This document shows positions 48,969 to 57,309 of a stretch of DNA of 64,000 nucleotides, in pieces. The notes below the pieces were generated by a model. It was not told the origin of the DNA. It saw only the letters and a program-made list of their open reading frames with translations, and ran no database searches. The translations under genes were made by a program, and so were the position numbers. The stretch lies in the NCBI GenBank assembly GCA_020444545.1, contig JAHLKT010000001.1, positions 868,001-932,000 on the forward strand, in the 5' to 3' direction. Origin of the DNA: Desulfarculaceae bacterium. Its GTDB lineage: Bacteria; Desulfobacterota; Desulfarculia; Desulfarculales; Desulfarculaceae. The number at the start of each line of letters is the position of its first letter. Within the stretch, counting starts at the first letter, position 1.

Positions 48969-51026
48969 TCAATCCTCGATGATCTGGTAAACCGGCGCGC
49001 CCTCGCACTGGGCGGGCATCCTGACGCCGGTAAGGGTCGCGATGGTGGGAGCCACGTCCACCTCTCTGATGACCCGTTCGGTGACGCAGTGTTCCTTGAT
49101 ACCCGGGCCGGCGGCCACGAATATGGGCGAAACCGAAGTGTCGGCGTAGCCACATTGGGTGGCGAGCGAGTCGGCGTGAATCTTGTTGAAGCCCTCTTCG
49201 GTGAAATAGATGATGTCACCGCATTCAGGACCGTTCATGCCCAGGACCACGGCATCCTTGTTGCGCATGGCGATGGAGATCACCCTGCGGCCGGTCTTGG
49301 GATCGCGGTAGTTGTACAGGTCGGAGATGATCTGAAGCTCCAACTCGTACTGGTCCTCGGGGTCCACGATGCCGTGGGGATTGCGGCCCTTCAGGTTCAC
49401 ATAGATGTGATCACCACGCACCGCCACCGCCCGGGTCTTGCTCCAGTCGATTTCCTTGGTGTCGTTGCCATTCTCGTCCTTGACCATGACGGTGTAGCCC
49501 AGCTGGGCCATTACCGGCACGTTGACCCCGTGGATCTCGCCGAGGATTACCCCGTGGTACTCCTGGGTGATGAGGCCGTGGTCCGAGGTGATGATGATGG
49601 TCCAGCCTTGGTCCAGGAAGGGCAGGAACTTGGCCAAGTAGCGGTCCGTCTGGCGGTAGGCCTCTTCCTGGAAGCCCTGGTACTCGACCTCGTCGTTTTC
49701 CTTCCAGTCGTCCTGGTTGCAGGCGTAATGCCAGTAGTAATGGCCCACCCCGTCGAGGTTGTGCAGATGGGAGAAAATAATGTCGTACTTATTGTTCTCC
49801 ATGAAATAGGTCAGGCAGTTGGCCTGCCAATCGCAGTAATGATCCCAGGAGGGAATCATGGTCTCGCGCACCAGGGTGGCGTTGGCGCCGTTGACCCGGA
49901 AGTTCACCGGAATGTTGCCGATATTTTCCACCACCTCTTTGTAGAGGCTCTTGGGGTGGAAATAATCATCGCGGCCCACCGGCGAGGCGTTGTTGATGAT
50001 TATGGTGAGGTTGGAACCGTCCTCGGCCAACTCCAGCAAATGGTAGTTGCGGTTGCAGGGGATGTTTTCGCCCTCGTTGTCCTTGACGGTGTCGCTGACG
50101 TCGAACCTGATCTCACCCTTTTGCAAGGTGAGATAGGGGGATGCGTCCTTTTTGGATTTATAGAACTGCACGGTGTCATAGACGCCGTCTTGGTTTTTCA
50201 AGATGAGGCCCGGACGCCGTTCCAACCCATTGGAGACGATGAAGACAAACTCCTTGGCATCCTCGGGCGCCTCAGCCCAGCCGTCGGCCGGTTTGATCGC
50301 CGCCTTGCAGGTGTCGCAGATCATATTGCCCAGGGCTTCGATCTCGCACTCGTTGTCCTCCATGATGGAGAAAGAGAAGCCGGTGGACTTGTCGCCCGCC
50401 GCAATGGCCTTGCGGAACTCCGAGGTTTCAGCCCCCCCGCCGGCGTCTTCCATCAACTCTTCGGTGTTGTCGATGATGCAGCCTTGCCCCGGAGCCACAT
50501 GGGAGGTGTTGGGCAGGTACTCGCTTTTGGCGAATTTCTCCGAGCCGGTCACCACCTTGAGGATATCTAGAAAGGGGATGCCGTTGTTGATGCCCGAAGG
50601 CTGGGTGCCGTCGACCACATGGAGGTTGGGACTATCGGAAGTCGGCGGCCAGGAAGAGCCGGGCCAGTGCCAGACCAAAGTTTTTTTGTCGGCCTCTTCG
50701 GCGAAGACATTCCAAAGCGGTTCGGCTTTGGATTTCCGGGAATCCAAGTTGTAGTGCAGGACATCCAGCTTCACCGGGTCTGAAGCGAAAAAGCAGGTGA
50801 TGCCGTGGGTCCCGGGGTTGGCGCCCGTGGCCAAGGTGGTCCACATCGGGGGCGTAACCGTCGGGACACCGCCCAACATGACCAGATCCTCTCTGGCCGC
50901 GCCCCTGACGGTAAATTCTTTCAGGGCGGGCATATCACCCTTGTCCATCATCTTTTTGGCGAACCTGGGGTCAAACCCGTCCACGCCAAGAACTATTACT
51001 TTTTCAGTCAGGGCTTTTCTTTCCAT
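48969..51026 (-). CDS. Alkaline-phosphatase-superfamily phosphodiesterase/phosphomutase-like enzyme
   Basis: The 685-aa protein has no signal peptide. N-terminal IVLGVDGFDPRFAKKMMDKG supplies the first metal Asp, and GVPTVTPPMWTTLATGANPG has the nucleophile-type Thr. Metal ligands follow in HLHNLDGVGHYYWHYA, WTIIITSDHGLITQEYHGVI and the C-terminal DVAPTIATLTGVRMPAQCEG. This is the type I phosphodiesterase/nucleotide pyrophosphatase branch, about 150-200 residues longer than common members, with an insertion around residues 190-330. It lies between the TRAP permease and thioredoxin genes, suggesting hydrolysis of a phosphate, phosphonate or sulfate ester of an imported compound. Confidence 0.87.
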   Translation of the reverse strand: MERKALTEKVIVLGVDGFDPRFAKKMMDKGDMPALKEFTVRGAAREDLVMLGGVPTVTPPMWTTLATGANPGTHGITCFFASDPVKLDVLHYNLDSRKSKAEPLWNVFAEEADKKTLVWHWPGSSWPPTSDSPNLHVVDGTQPSGINNGIPFLDILKVVTGSEKFAKSEYLPNTSHVAPGQGCIIDNTEELMEDAGGGAETSEFRKAIAAGDKSTGFSFSIMEDNECEIEALGNMICDTCKAAIKPADGWAEAPEDAKEFVFIVSNGLERRPGLILKNQDGVYDTVQFYKSKKDASPYLTLQKGEIRFDVSDTVKDNEGENIPCNRNYHLLELAEDGSNLTIIINNASPVGRDDYFHPKSLYKEVVENIGNIPVNFRVNGANATLVRETMIPSWDHYCDWQANCLTYFMENNKYDIIFSHLHNLDGVGHYYWHYACNQDDWKENDEVEYQGFQEEAYRQTDRYLAKFLPFLDQGWTIIITSDHGLITQEYHGVILGEIHGVNVPVMAQLGYTVMVKDENGNDTKEIDWSKTRAVAVRGDHIYVNLKGRNPHGIVDPEDQYELELQIISDLYNYRDPKTGRRVISIAMRNKDAVVLGMNGPECGDIIYFTEEGFNKIHADSLATQCGYADTSVSPIFVAAGPGIKEHCVTERVIREVDVAPTIATLTGVRMPAQCEGAPVYQIIED

Positions 51027-51175
51027 GACTATCCCTTCTCATCCAACAGGATGTATTAACGAGTCTTGGTCGGTCTCAGATGTTTGCCGCCAAGCGATCT
51101 CTTGCTCGTGGTTGAAAGATCCGGCTAGCGCCAAGTGTCCCGGCCAGCGGCCAGGCGCATCGGCTTTCACGTCTT

Positions 51176-53071
51176 TCACTTCATAAGGTTCGGCAAGAAA
51201 GTCGCGATTTGCGGGAAGATGGTCAAAACGATCATCATGAATATTTGCATCAATATGAAGGGTATGACTCCCTTGAAAATCTTCACCATGGGAATGTCTG
51301 GAGCACAACCTGATATGACGAAAACGTTGATCCCCACGGGCGGGGTTATCTGTCCCATTTCCATCATTATCACCATCATCACGCCGAACCAGATGGGGTC
51401 GAAACCCGCCTGGATAACCGCCGGATAAATGATCGGAAGGGTGAGAATCATCATGGGGATGATGTTCATCAAACATCCCAGGATCAGGTAAAGGACGAGA
51501 ATGAGGAGAAGGATCCAGTAGGGAGAAAGACTGTAGGATACGATTAGGTTGGGCAGCAGGAAAGGTATCTTGGTCAGGGCGATAAAGTAGGACAAGACCT
51601 TCACGCACATCAGAATCATGAAAATCATTGCCGTCAGTTCGCCCGTGGCCAGCAATGACAGCTTGATTTTTTCCCAGGACAACCGCCGCGACATCAGACC
51701 GATGAAAAGAGCGCCGATAGCTCCCACGGCTCCCGCCTCGTTGGGGCCGAACACCCCGAAGTACAACCCGCCGATCACCACCATGAACAGGAGCAACATC
51801 TGCCAGGTGTTGCGCAGGCCGCGGATCTTCTGCTTGAGGTTGAAGGCGGGGCCGCAGGGCCCCAGCGCCGGGTTTATCTTGCAGCGGACGTATATGGAGG
51901 AGAGGAAAAGGGCCATGAGGAGCAAGCCGGGGATGAAGCCCGCCATAAAGAGCTCACCGATGGATTGCTCGGTCATGACCCCGTAGATCATAAAGCCGAT
52001 GCTGGGAGGTATAAGGATGCCCAAGGTGCCGCCGGCCGCTATGGTGCTGGCGCTCAGGGAGTCCTTATAGTTGAACCTGCGCATTTCCGGCAGGGCAATG
52101 GTGGACATGGTCGCGGCCGTGGTGGTGCTGCAGCCGCAGATGGCCGCGAACCCGCCACAGGCGGTGATGGTGGTCAGGGCCAACCCTCCCGGCTGGTGGC
52201 CGAGCCACTTGTATCCCGAATCGAACAAGTCCTTGCTGATCCCGGAATAGAAGGCGAACATGCCCATTAGGATAAAGGCGGGTATGACGGCGAAATTCCA
52301 TTCGCTGGCCGCCATCCAGGGGCCCATTCCCACCAGCGGGAGGGTGCTCGCAATTCCCTTCAGATACCAAAGGCCCTGCAGGCCGGTAATGGCCATGCAG
52401 TAGGCAATCGGCATCCGCAGAAACATGAGCAGCAACATAAGGCCCACGAAAAGCAGGCCCGTGGCCAGGTTGGAAAGATACAGCTCAAAAGAATCCATGA
52501 GCCAAGGAAGCATAATGAAAAACAATGCGGCCACGCCTGCCACCACGGTCCAGTAGCGGCAGACATGACCGAATTGCAACGCTTCGCCGACGGCTCTTAA
52601 GGCTTGGGTAATAAGCACCAGAACCAGGATCACGCACCCCAACACGCCGATCATTATGGCCGGCCAGTGAGGCAGCCCCAGGATGTCTCCAGCCTCGCCG
52701 GAGGCATACTGCTCCATGCCGTAGACAAACAGCCGCCAGGTGATGACGCTGAGTATGTATACGCTCAAGGTGGAGGTGAAGACGTTGACGATGGCGCGGG
52801 CACGGGGTCCGAGATGTTCGTAGAAGAGATCGATACCCACGTGGCGCTGTTCAACGGCCGCATAGGCCACCGAGAGGAAAACCACCAGAGGTAAGACGAA
52901 TTCCGTGAGCTCGACGGTACCGGGTATCGGGTAGTTCAGAAGGTACCGCATGCAAACATCGGTAGCGATGATGCCGACGAACAGCAGTATCAGTCCCGCC
53001 CCAATGCGATTGATGACGGTGGCCAAAGGGTAGACACCCTTTTCGAGCAGGTGCGCTACGTGGTTGAGCAT
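51176..53071 (-). CDS. Fused TRAP transporter permease (DctQ-DctM)
   Basis: The 631-aa protein starts at ATG 53069-53071 with AGGGA upstream; an in-frame earlier start adds nine residues. The N-terminal 170 residues are a DctQ unit (DVCMRYLLNYPIPGTVELTE), and the rest is DctM (MFLRMPIAYCMAITGLQGLW, GCSTTTAATMSTIALPEMRR, GGTLGILIPPSIGFMIYGVM, and GQITPPVGINVFVISGCAPD). Fused QM proteins occur in many TRAP systems. It follows the receptor gene by 11 bases, with no hairpin between them. Confidence 0.93.
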   Translation of the reverse strand: MLNHVAHLLEKGVYPLATVINRIGAGLILLFVGIIATDVCMRYLLNYPIPGTVELTEFVLPLVVFLSVAYAAVEQRHVGIDLFYEHLGPRARAIVNVFTSTLSVYILSVITWRLFVYGMEQYASGEAGDILGLPHWPAIMIGVLGCVILVLVLITQALRAVGEALQFGHVCRYWTVVAGVAALFFIMLPWLMDSFELYLSNLATGLLFVGLMLLLMFLRMPIAYCMAITGLQGLWYLKGIASTLPLVGMGPWMAASEWNFAVIPAFILMGMFAFYSGISKDLFDSGYKWLGHQPGGLALTTITACGGFAAICGCSTTTAATMSTIALPEMRRFNYKDSLSASTIAAGGTLGILIPPSIGFMIYGVMTEQSIGELFMAGFIPGLLLMALFLSSIYVRCKINPALGPCGPAFNLKQKIRGLRNTWQMLLLFMVVIGGLYFGVFGPNEAGAVGAIGALFIGLMSRRLSWEKIKLSLLATGELTAMIFMILMCVKVLSYFIALTKIPFLLPNLIVSYSLSPYWILLLILVLYLILGCLMNIIPMMILTLPIIYPAVIQAGFDPIWFGVMMVIMMEMGQITPPVGINVFVISGCAPDIPMVKIFKGVIPFILMQIFMMIVLTIFPQIATFLPNLMK

Positions 53072-53082
53072 TTGTATTTTCC

Positions 53083-54153
53083 CTAGTTGTTCCACCAAGA
53101 AGCGGCAGGATAATCAGCCTTCTCGTACTTCGCGGTCGCCTTCTTGAGTTCGGCGATGATCTTGTCGCCGTTCAGCCCCTTCTTGGCGACCATTTCCCGC
53201 CAATCTTTGGCAATGGGCTGGACTGCATTGATCCATTTTGCCCGTTCGGCAGGCGGCAGGACGTAAATCTCTTCGTTGCGGGCCGCTTCCTCCTCGGCTA
53301 TGCGTTGGCTGTAGTTTTCCAAGGAGACGCCGCAAAGCGCGGAAGCGGAGTGCGCCAGCTCCTCAAAAACCTTCTGAACTTCGGGGGGAAGGGATTTCCA
53401 CGTATTGAGGTTCATGATGACGGCAACGGGCACCACGGCCATGTTGGCGATGGTATGGCAGGAAAGAAGATCCGTCATTTTGAGAGACTTGAGGATAGCC
53501 CAGGGATAGTAGACCCCATCCACCGTGCCCTTTTCCAAGGCGAGATAGGTGTTGGAAAGGCTGGCGTTCTGCACCGGGGTCGCGCCCAGGTCCTGCAGCA
53601 CCTTCACGTCCAGGCCGGCGCCGCACCCGATACGCAGCCCATCCAGGTCCTTGAGGGTTTTAACCGGTTTGTCGGTGGTATGGATGTTCTTGATGTCACC
53701 AGTGAACATCATTATGGGTTTCACTTTGGCGTACTCGGCCTTCATTTCCGGGGAGCTCTGATAAAAGCTCCACACGGCGGCGCCACCTTGGCGCGGCCCT
53801 TGGAACATGAAGGGGATGTTCACCGCCGAGCTCACCGGGAAGACCGCCGCCTGATAGGTGGGGATAAAGGAGCCGATATCAGCCGAGCCGGTCCTGACCA
53901 TGTTGTAGACCTCGGGCATCTTGGCCAGGCTGGAGCCGTTGAAGAAGGTAATCTTGACTTTGCCATTGGTGCGCTTGGCAACCTCGGCGGCCCACTTTTC
54001 GAACACCTTGGTAACCAGGTGGGTCGAGCTGTAGAAGTTGGAAAAATTGAGCTCGATGACTCGCGAGCTCCTGGCTTGAACCATGGTCGACGAGACCATC
54101 GCCAAGGCGAAAGCGCACAGCAGTACCGCAACACCCCTGACAGTCTTTTTCAT
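53083..54153 (-). CDS. TRAP transporter substrate-binding protein
   Basis: The 356-aa protein has a signal peptide (MKKTVRGVAVLLCAFALAMV, cleavage near VQA-RSS). DctP-family features include ELNFSNFYSSTHLVTKVFEK, WAAEVAKRTNGKVKITFFNG, VNIPFMFQGPRQGG, DLDGLRIGCGAGLDVKVLQD with the binding Arg, and ALEKGTVDGVYYPWAIL. It is the first gene of the catabolic island. Motifs near 54298 resemble sites upstream of the GntR gene. Confidence 0.93.
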   Translation of the reverse strand: MKKTVRGVAVLLCAFALAMVSSTMVQARSSRVIELNFSNFYSSTHLVTKVFEKWAAEVAKRTNGKVKITFFNGSSLAKMPEVYNMVRTGSADIGSFIPTYQAAVFPVSSAVNIPFMFQGPRQGGAAVWSFYQSSPEMKAEYAKVKPIMMFTGDIKNIHTTDKPVKTLKDLDGLRIGCGAGLDVKVLQDLGATPVQNASLSNTYLALEKGTVDGVYYPWAILKSLKMTDLLSCHTIANMAVVPVAVIMNLNTWKSLPPEVQKVFEELAHSASALCGVSLENYSQRIAEEEAARNEEIYVLPPAERAKWINAVQPIAKDWREMVAKKGLNGDKIIAELKKATAKYEKADYPAASWWNN

Positions 54154-54975
54154 CCCTAACCCTCCAGTTGCTATTTCAGGCTCACCGCTCCGCGGACCCT
54201 CTTCCGCCGACCCCCGGCAATTCAGCCAAACGATGCCAAGAGAAAGACGCGGTTTTCAGACAGACAGCTTTCGCCCGCCGGAATCGCCCTGTTTTGTTTA
54301 AGTGCACTTAAGCACTTTTGGCACTAGTAGCACGCACGGCGCTTTTATGTCAATGCATATAAATTACGCACTGAGACCCAAAGCAAGGGGCAGCTTGGCC
54401 CAAGCAGCATGGGCTCGCGTGCCCCCCGTCCCACCAGCGGAAGGCCGAGAGGAAGTAAGCTTGCAGCCAGCCAATTGAATCAATACGGTCGTTTATAATT
54501 AAAATTAAATTACAATGGGTTATCGGTGGTGCACGCTGCCTGGCGGGAGCACCGGAAGGCGTTTGGAAAACACCCTGTCGAGATTATGGCGGATCAGTTG
54601 TCGGCTTCCCCTTGCCCACATGTAGAACCAACGGGAGCCGGTTGAACCAGTGCCTTGCCGGAGCACATTGACGGCTCAAGATATTTTGCTCCTGATTTGC
54701 AACTCTCTCGGGATTAGGGGAGCAGTTTTAGCGGGTTACCATGGTGAATACTGAAGAGGCCGCTCCAGGGATCGCTGCCACTATTGGGTTTCTCCTGCCT
54801 TGGGAAGGGCACGGACTTATCTCCAAGGCGTCCCGGGAGACACGAGCGTACACGTCCACCGGGGTTGGTGGGCACGCTCCAGATGGATTCGTCCCGGGAG
54901 TCCGGTCGGAGGCCTTTGGCTGGCCTAAGCAGCAGAGCAGTGTATAGGCGCCACACCAATCGAAGCAGATCTACC
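54154..54975. other. Long intergenic region between GntR and the TRAP receptor
   Basis: The 822 bp are AT-richer than the flanks, especially 54340-54380 and 54490-54530. They hold the candidate operator at 54298-54316 and the promoter for the TRAP operon, but no credible gene. Several open frames of 60-120 codons overlap on both strands without ribosome-binding sites or family resemblance. Confidence 0.5.
54298..54316. promoter_or_regulatory. Candidate GntR operator upstream of the TRAP catabolic operon
   Basis: TTAAGTGCACTTAA (54298-54311) is a perfect 14-bp palindrome, overlapping the broader symmetric AGTGCACTTAAGCACT (54301-54316). Read on the opposite strand, the second element gives GTGCTTA, the same half-site as GTGCTTATAAGC upstream of the GntR gene. 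It is 145 bp from the receptor start. Confidence 0.5.
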
Positions 54976-55737
54976 CTAGCTTCCAGACTCTCTGATACCG
55001 GTGGTCCACATCCCGCCACTGCGAACCATTCTGAGGCGGAAACTATATATGTCTCCCCGGTAGGCGGTGCGGCCAAAAAGGATGGGACGTCCGCTGACCG
55101 AATAGTTGGTTCTGAGCATTATTAGCATGGGGCTGTTTTCTTCAATCCCAATCAATTTTGCTTCTTCTTGGGTCGCAAGCGCTGCTTTGAAATCAGCCTC
55201 GGCTTCGCCCAAGCTAATTCTTAATTTATTTTCCACCGTATCAAATAAATTGTGATTCAAATCATACTTAGCCAAACGCTCGCCAATATCGTATTGCCAA
55301 TAACTTTCCCATACGCCTATTGGTCTTGAATTTGTCTCCAAAAGTTTTTTGACAGTATAGACGGTGCTTGACTTGGATACTTCCAGCTTCTGGGCGATCA
55401 GTTCGTTGGCCTTCATGGTGTTGATAGCCAGGACGTGGGTCTTCGGCTTCAATCCAAGCAGTTCCATTTCCTCTATAAAGCTGTACAGCGGGCTGCTGTT
55501 TTCATCTGCATTTACCCGCCGTATAAAAGTTCCTTTTCCCGCTTTTCGATAGACGTATCCAGACTGCACCAAGCTTTGCATGGCTCGCCTCAAAGTCGTG
55601 CAGCTGACTCCATATTCCTCCATCAGCGACTTTTCAGTGCCTAAAAAATCTCCCGCCTCAAATTTGCCGGAAACAATCTGGTCCTTGATTTCCTTAAACA
55701 GTTGAAAATGCAACGGTACAAAAGACCCTTTATTCAT
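54976..55737 (-). CDS. GntR-family regulator with UTRA domain (HutC subfamily)
   Basis: The 253-aa protein has an N-terminal GntR winged helix (EIKDQIVSGKFEAGDFLGTE, YGVSCTTLRRAMQSLVQSGY, YRKAGKGTFIRR) and a UTRA effector domain (KPKTHVLAINTMKANELIAQ, PIGVWESYWQYDIGERLAKY, LMILRTNYSVSGRPILFGRT). It is notably AT-rich next to GC-rich neighbours, with A/T-ending codons, which suggests acquisition by transfer. It is the likely regulator of the TRAP-phosphatase-BKACE island. Confidence 0.9.
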   Translation of the reverse strand: MNKGSFVPLHFQLFKEIKDQIVSGKFEAGDFLGTEKSLMEEYGVSCTTLRRAMQSLVQSGYVYRKAGKGTFIRRVNADENSSPLYSFIEEMELLGLKPKTHVLAINTMKANELIAQKLEVSKSSTVYTVKKLLETNSRPIGVWESYWQYDIGERLAKYDLNHNLFDTVENKLRISLGEAEADFKAALATQEEAKLIGIEENSPMLIMLRTNYSVSGRPILFGRTAYRGDIYSFRLRMVRSGGMWTTGIRESGS

Positions 55738-56445
55738 CGGGATATCTCCGCCACTGAACGATAATGTGCTTATAAGCTTTTAACATAGCACGCAACAGCA
55801 TAATTACCAAGTTAATTTATAAGCTTAGAACCAATCTGCCCATTTTTCAGCATGAGAAATTCATTTCCAAGATACGCTTTGGTGTTAAACGGCTCCCTAC
55901 GCAAAGGCGTAGCCGCTGTGTCATAACGCCATCCCCGCACAAAGCGATCAGTGCTCACGCCTTCATTTGATCCTACCCCAACCCCCTAGGGACCGTACCT
56001 CCAAGACACGGTCCCTTGATACCTGCGTTTCGGGACTCTTTACAAATGCGTCCTGGCCCATTCAACCGGGTTTATCCCAGCCTTTCCCCAAAGCATAAGG
56101 GCCCAGACATCTTGCCTAACCACTTGTAATCATTGGGTCTGAAGTGCATGGGAGCGCCTCAAACCGCTGGAGCGGGAAAACTGGAAGCTTCGGCGGGCCA
56201 GCGAGACACTACGCAAGTCATCGGCATATTTCGCCCAGGCGGAGCTCCACCGCCGACCGAAATGATGGTGTCTTTCGTATACGCCCAGTGCCAGGCTCAC
56301 GGGGTCGTGCCGATCTGCGCTGTACTGCCCATCGCCCTGTCGACCTGCTATGAGCCTTGGGGCATTTTTGCATGCCGATTCCCACGGAAGGCCGATGATC
56401 GCTGCTCATATTAGGTTAGGCGCGGGAAGCGGCTTTGGGGCTGGG
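55738..56445. other. 708-bp region without a recognised gene, with two hairpins
   Basis: The region is AT-rich up to about 55930 and GC-richer after it. Hairpins: CTACGC-AAAG-GCGTAG (55897-55912) with a GGC/GCC outer pair, and GGGACCGT...ACGGTCCC (55989-56015, 11-base loop). Open frames of up to 93 codons after 56130 overlap on both strands and have no family features. An unannotated small RNA is possible, but I see no promoter-terminator pair that would prove one. Confidence 0.4.
55766..55826. promoter_or_regulatory. Candidate GntR autoregulatory sites
   Basis: GTGCTTATAAGC (55766-55777) contains the perfect palindrome GCTTATAAGC. TTATAAGCTT recurs as a direct repeat at 55770-55779 and 55817-55826, 47 bp apart. 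The first lies 29 bp upstream of the GntR start codon. Confidence 0.5.
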
Positions 56446-57021
56446 CTAGGCGTCGTCCTCCACGGGAAGGCACACCAGGACGTTCCTTTCGTCCATCTCA
56501 AAGGCGCACTCCCGCGCCAGGATTTCCTTGAGCGCCTTGCGGGCGCGGTGCAGGCGCACCTTGACCGTGCCCTCCTTTTCCTCCAGCACCTCGGCCACCT
56601 CCTGGTGGCTCATGCCGGCCAGGTCGAATAGGATCAGCACCGTGCGGTAGGCCTCGGGCAGCTTGTCGATCTTCTCCCGCACGCAGGAGCTCATCTCGCC
56701 GCGCTCCAGCTGGAGCTGGACCAGGTGCTGCTCGGGGTCGGCCCCCTCCCCGGCCCGCTCGTCGGCCTGCTCGCGGGAGGCCGCCACCCGGCGGAAGTGA
56801 TCCAGGCTCTTGTTGCGGGCGATGCGGTAGAGCCAGGGCTTCAGCTTGCCCGGCTCCTTGAGGGAGGCCAGGTTCTGCTCGGCACTGAGAAAGGTCTCCT
56901 GGGCCAGGTCGTCGGCGGCCCACTGGTCGCGGACCATGGCCGCGATGAAGGAACGCACCGGCTGGTAATACCGATGGTAGACCTCCCTAAAGTCGGGCGG
57001 CATCAGCTCTTCATCAATCAC
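56446..57021 (-). CDS. ECF-type RNA polymerase sigma factor
   Basis: The 191-aa protein has sigma-2 region features (FREVYHRYYQPVRSFIAAMV, DDLAQETFLSAEQNLASLK, KPWLYRIARNKSLDHFRRVA) and a sigma-4 HTH (LPEAYRTVLILFDLAGMSHQ, EVAEVLEEKEGTVKVRLHRA). The C-terminus is short, with a CLPVEDDA tail. It is a solitary ECF sigma; no anti-sigma gene is adjacent on either side. Its regulon is unknown. Confidence 0.93.
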   Translation of the reverse strand: MIDEELMPPDFREVYHRYYQPVRSFIAAMVRDQWAADDLAQETFLSAEQNLASLKEPGKLKPWLYRIARNKSLDHFRRVAASREQADERAGEGADPEQHLVQLQLERGEMSSCVREKIDKLPEAYRTVLILFDLAGMSHQEVAEVLEEKEGTVKVRLHRARKALKEILARECAFEMDERNVLVCLPVEDDA

Positions 57022-57225
57022 AACAGCACCCTCCCCGGGGGTCGCAGCAGCAGTGACGTCCTTCCTGAATCAAGGTCTACCCGTGGGGCTAGGATTTGGC
57101 AAAACCTAAGTTGCTGAGGCCGGAGAGGATTCGCCTTAGCAATTTACTGATTTGGCCGGGTGCCAAGCAAACCTGGGCCGGATCACACCGGGCAGGCGAC
57201 ACCCTGCCGTCGTGCACCTCGAGGA
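57022..57225. other. Divergent intergenic region between ECF sigma and lactate permease genes
   Basis: This part of the 288-bp gap contains the presumed sigma-factor promoter on the minus strand and no gene. The plus-strand permease promoter and operator follow and are listed separately. Confidence 0.45.
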
Positions 57226-57278
57226 TTGACACGGCCCCCCCGCCCAATTACAATTGGTCCAACCAATCATAATTGGCC
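57226..57278 (+). promoter_or_regulatory. Lactate permease promoter overlapped by a FadR/LldR-type operator
   Basis: TTGACA (57226-57231) and TACAAT (57249-57254) are spaced by exactly 17 bp, a near-consensus sigma70 promoter. AATTGGTCCAACCAAT (57252-57267) begins inside the -10 box. Its AATTGGT-N3-ACCAATT type is the known LldR/PdhR-class operator. Further CAATTA/TAATTG half-sites at about 57245-57256 and 57266-57275 extend the symmetry. The FadR/LldR-like regulator is encoded two genes downstream. Confidence 0.85.
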
Positions 57279-57309
57279 TGGCGGCCTTTCATCAAAAAAC
57301 GCAGGCAAC

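Noticed and set aside
54714-55076. 120-codon minus-strand open frame between the GntR and TRAP genes
   Set aside because: No ribosome-binding site or recognised motif; overlaps the GntR gene end, and competing frames of similar length exist on the other strand.
56133-56414. 93-codon plus-strand open frame upstream of the ECF sigma gene
   Set aside because: No ribosome-binding site or family resemblance, and overlapping open frames on both strands; not accepted as a gene.
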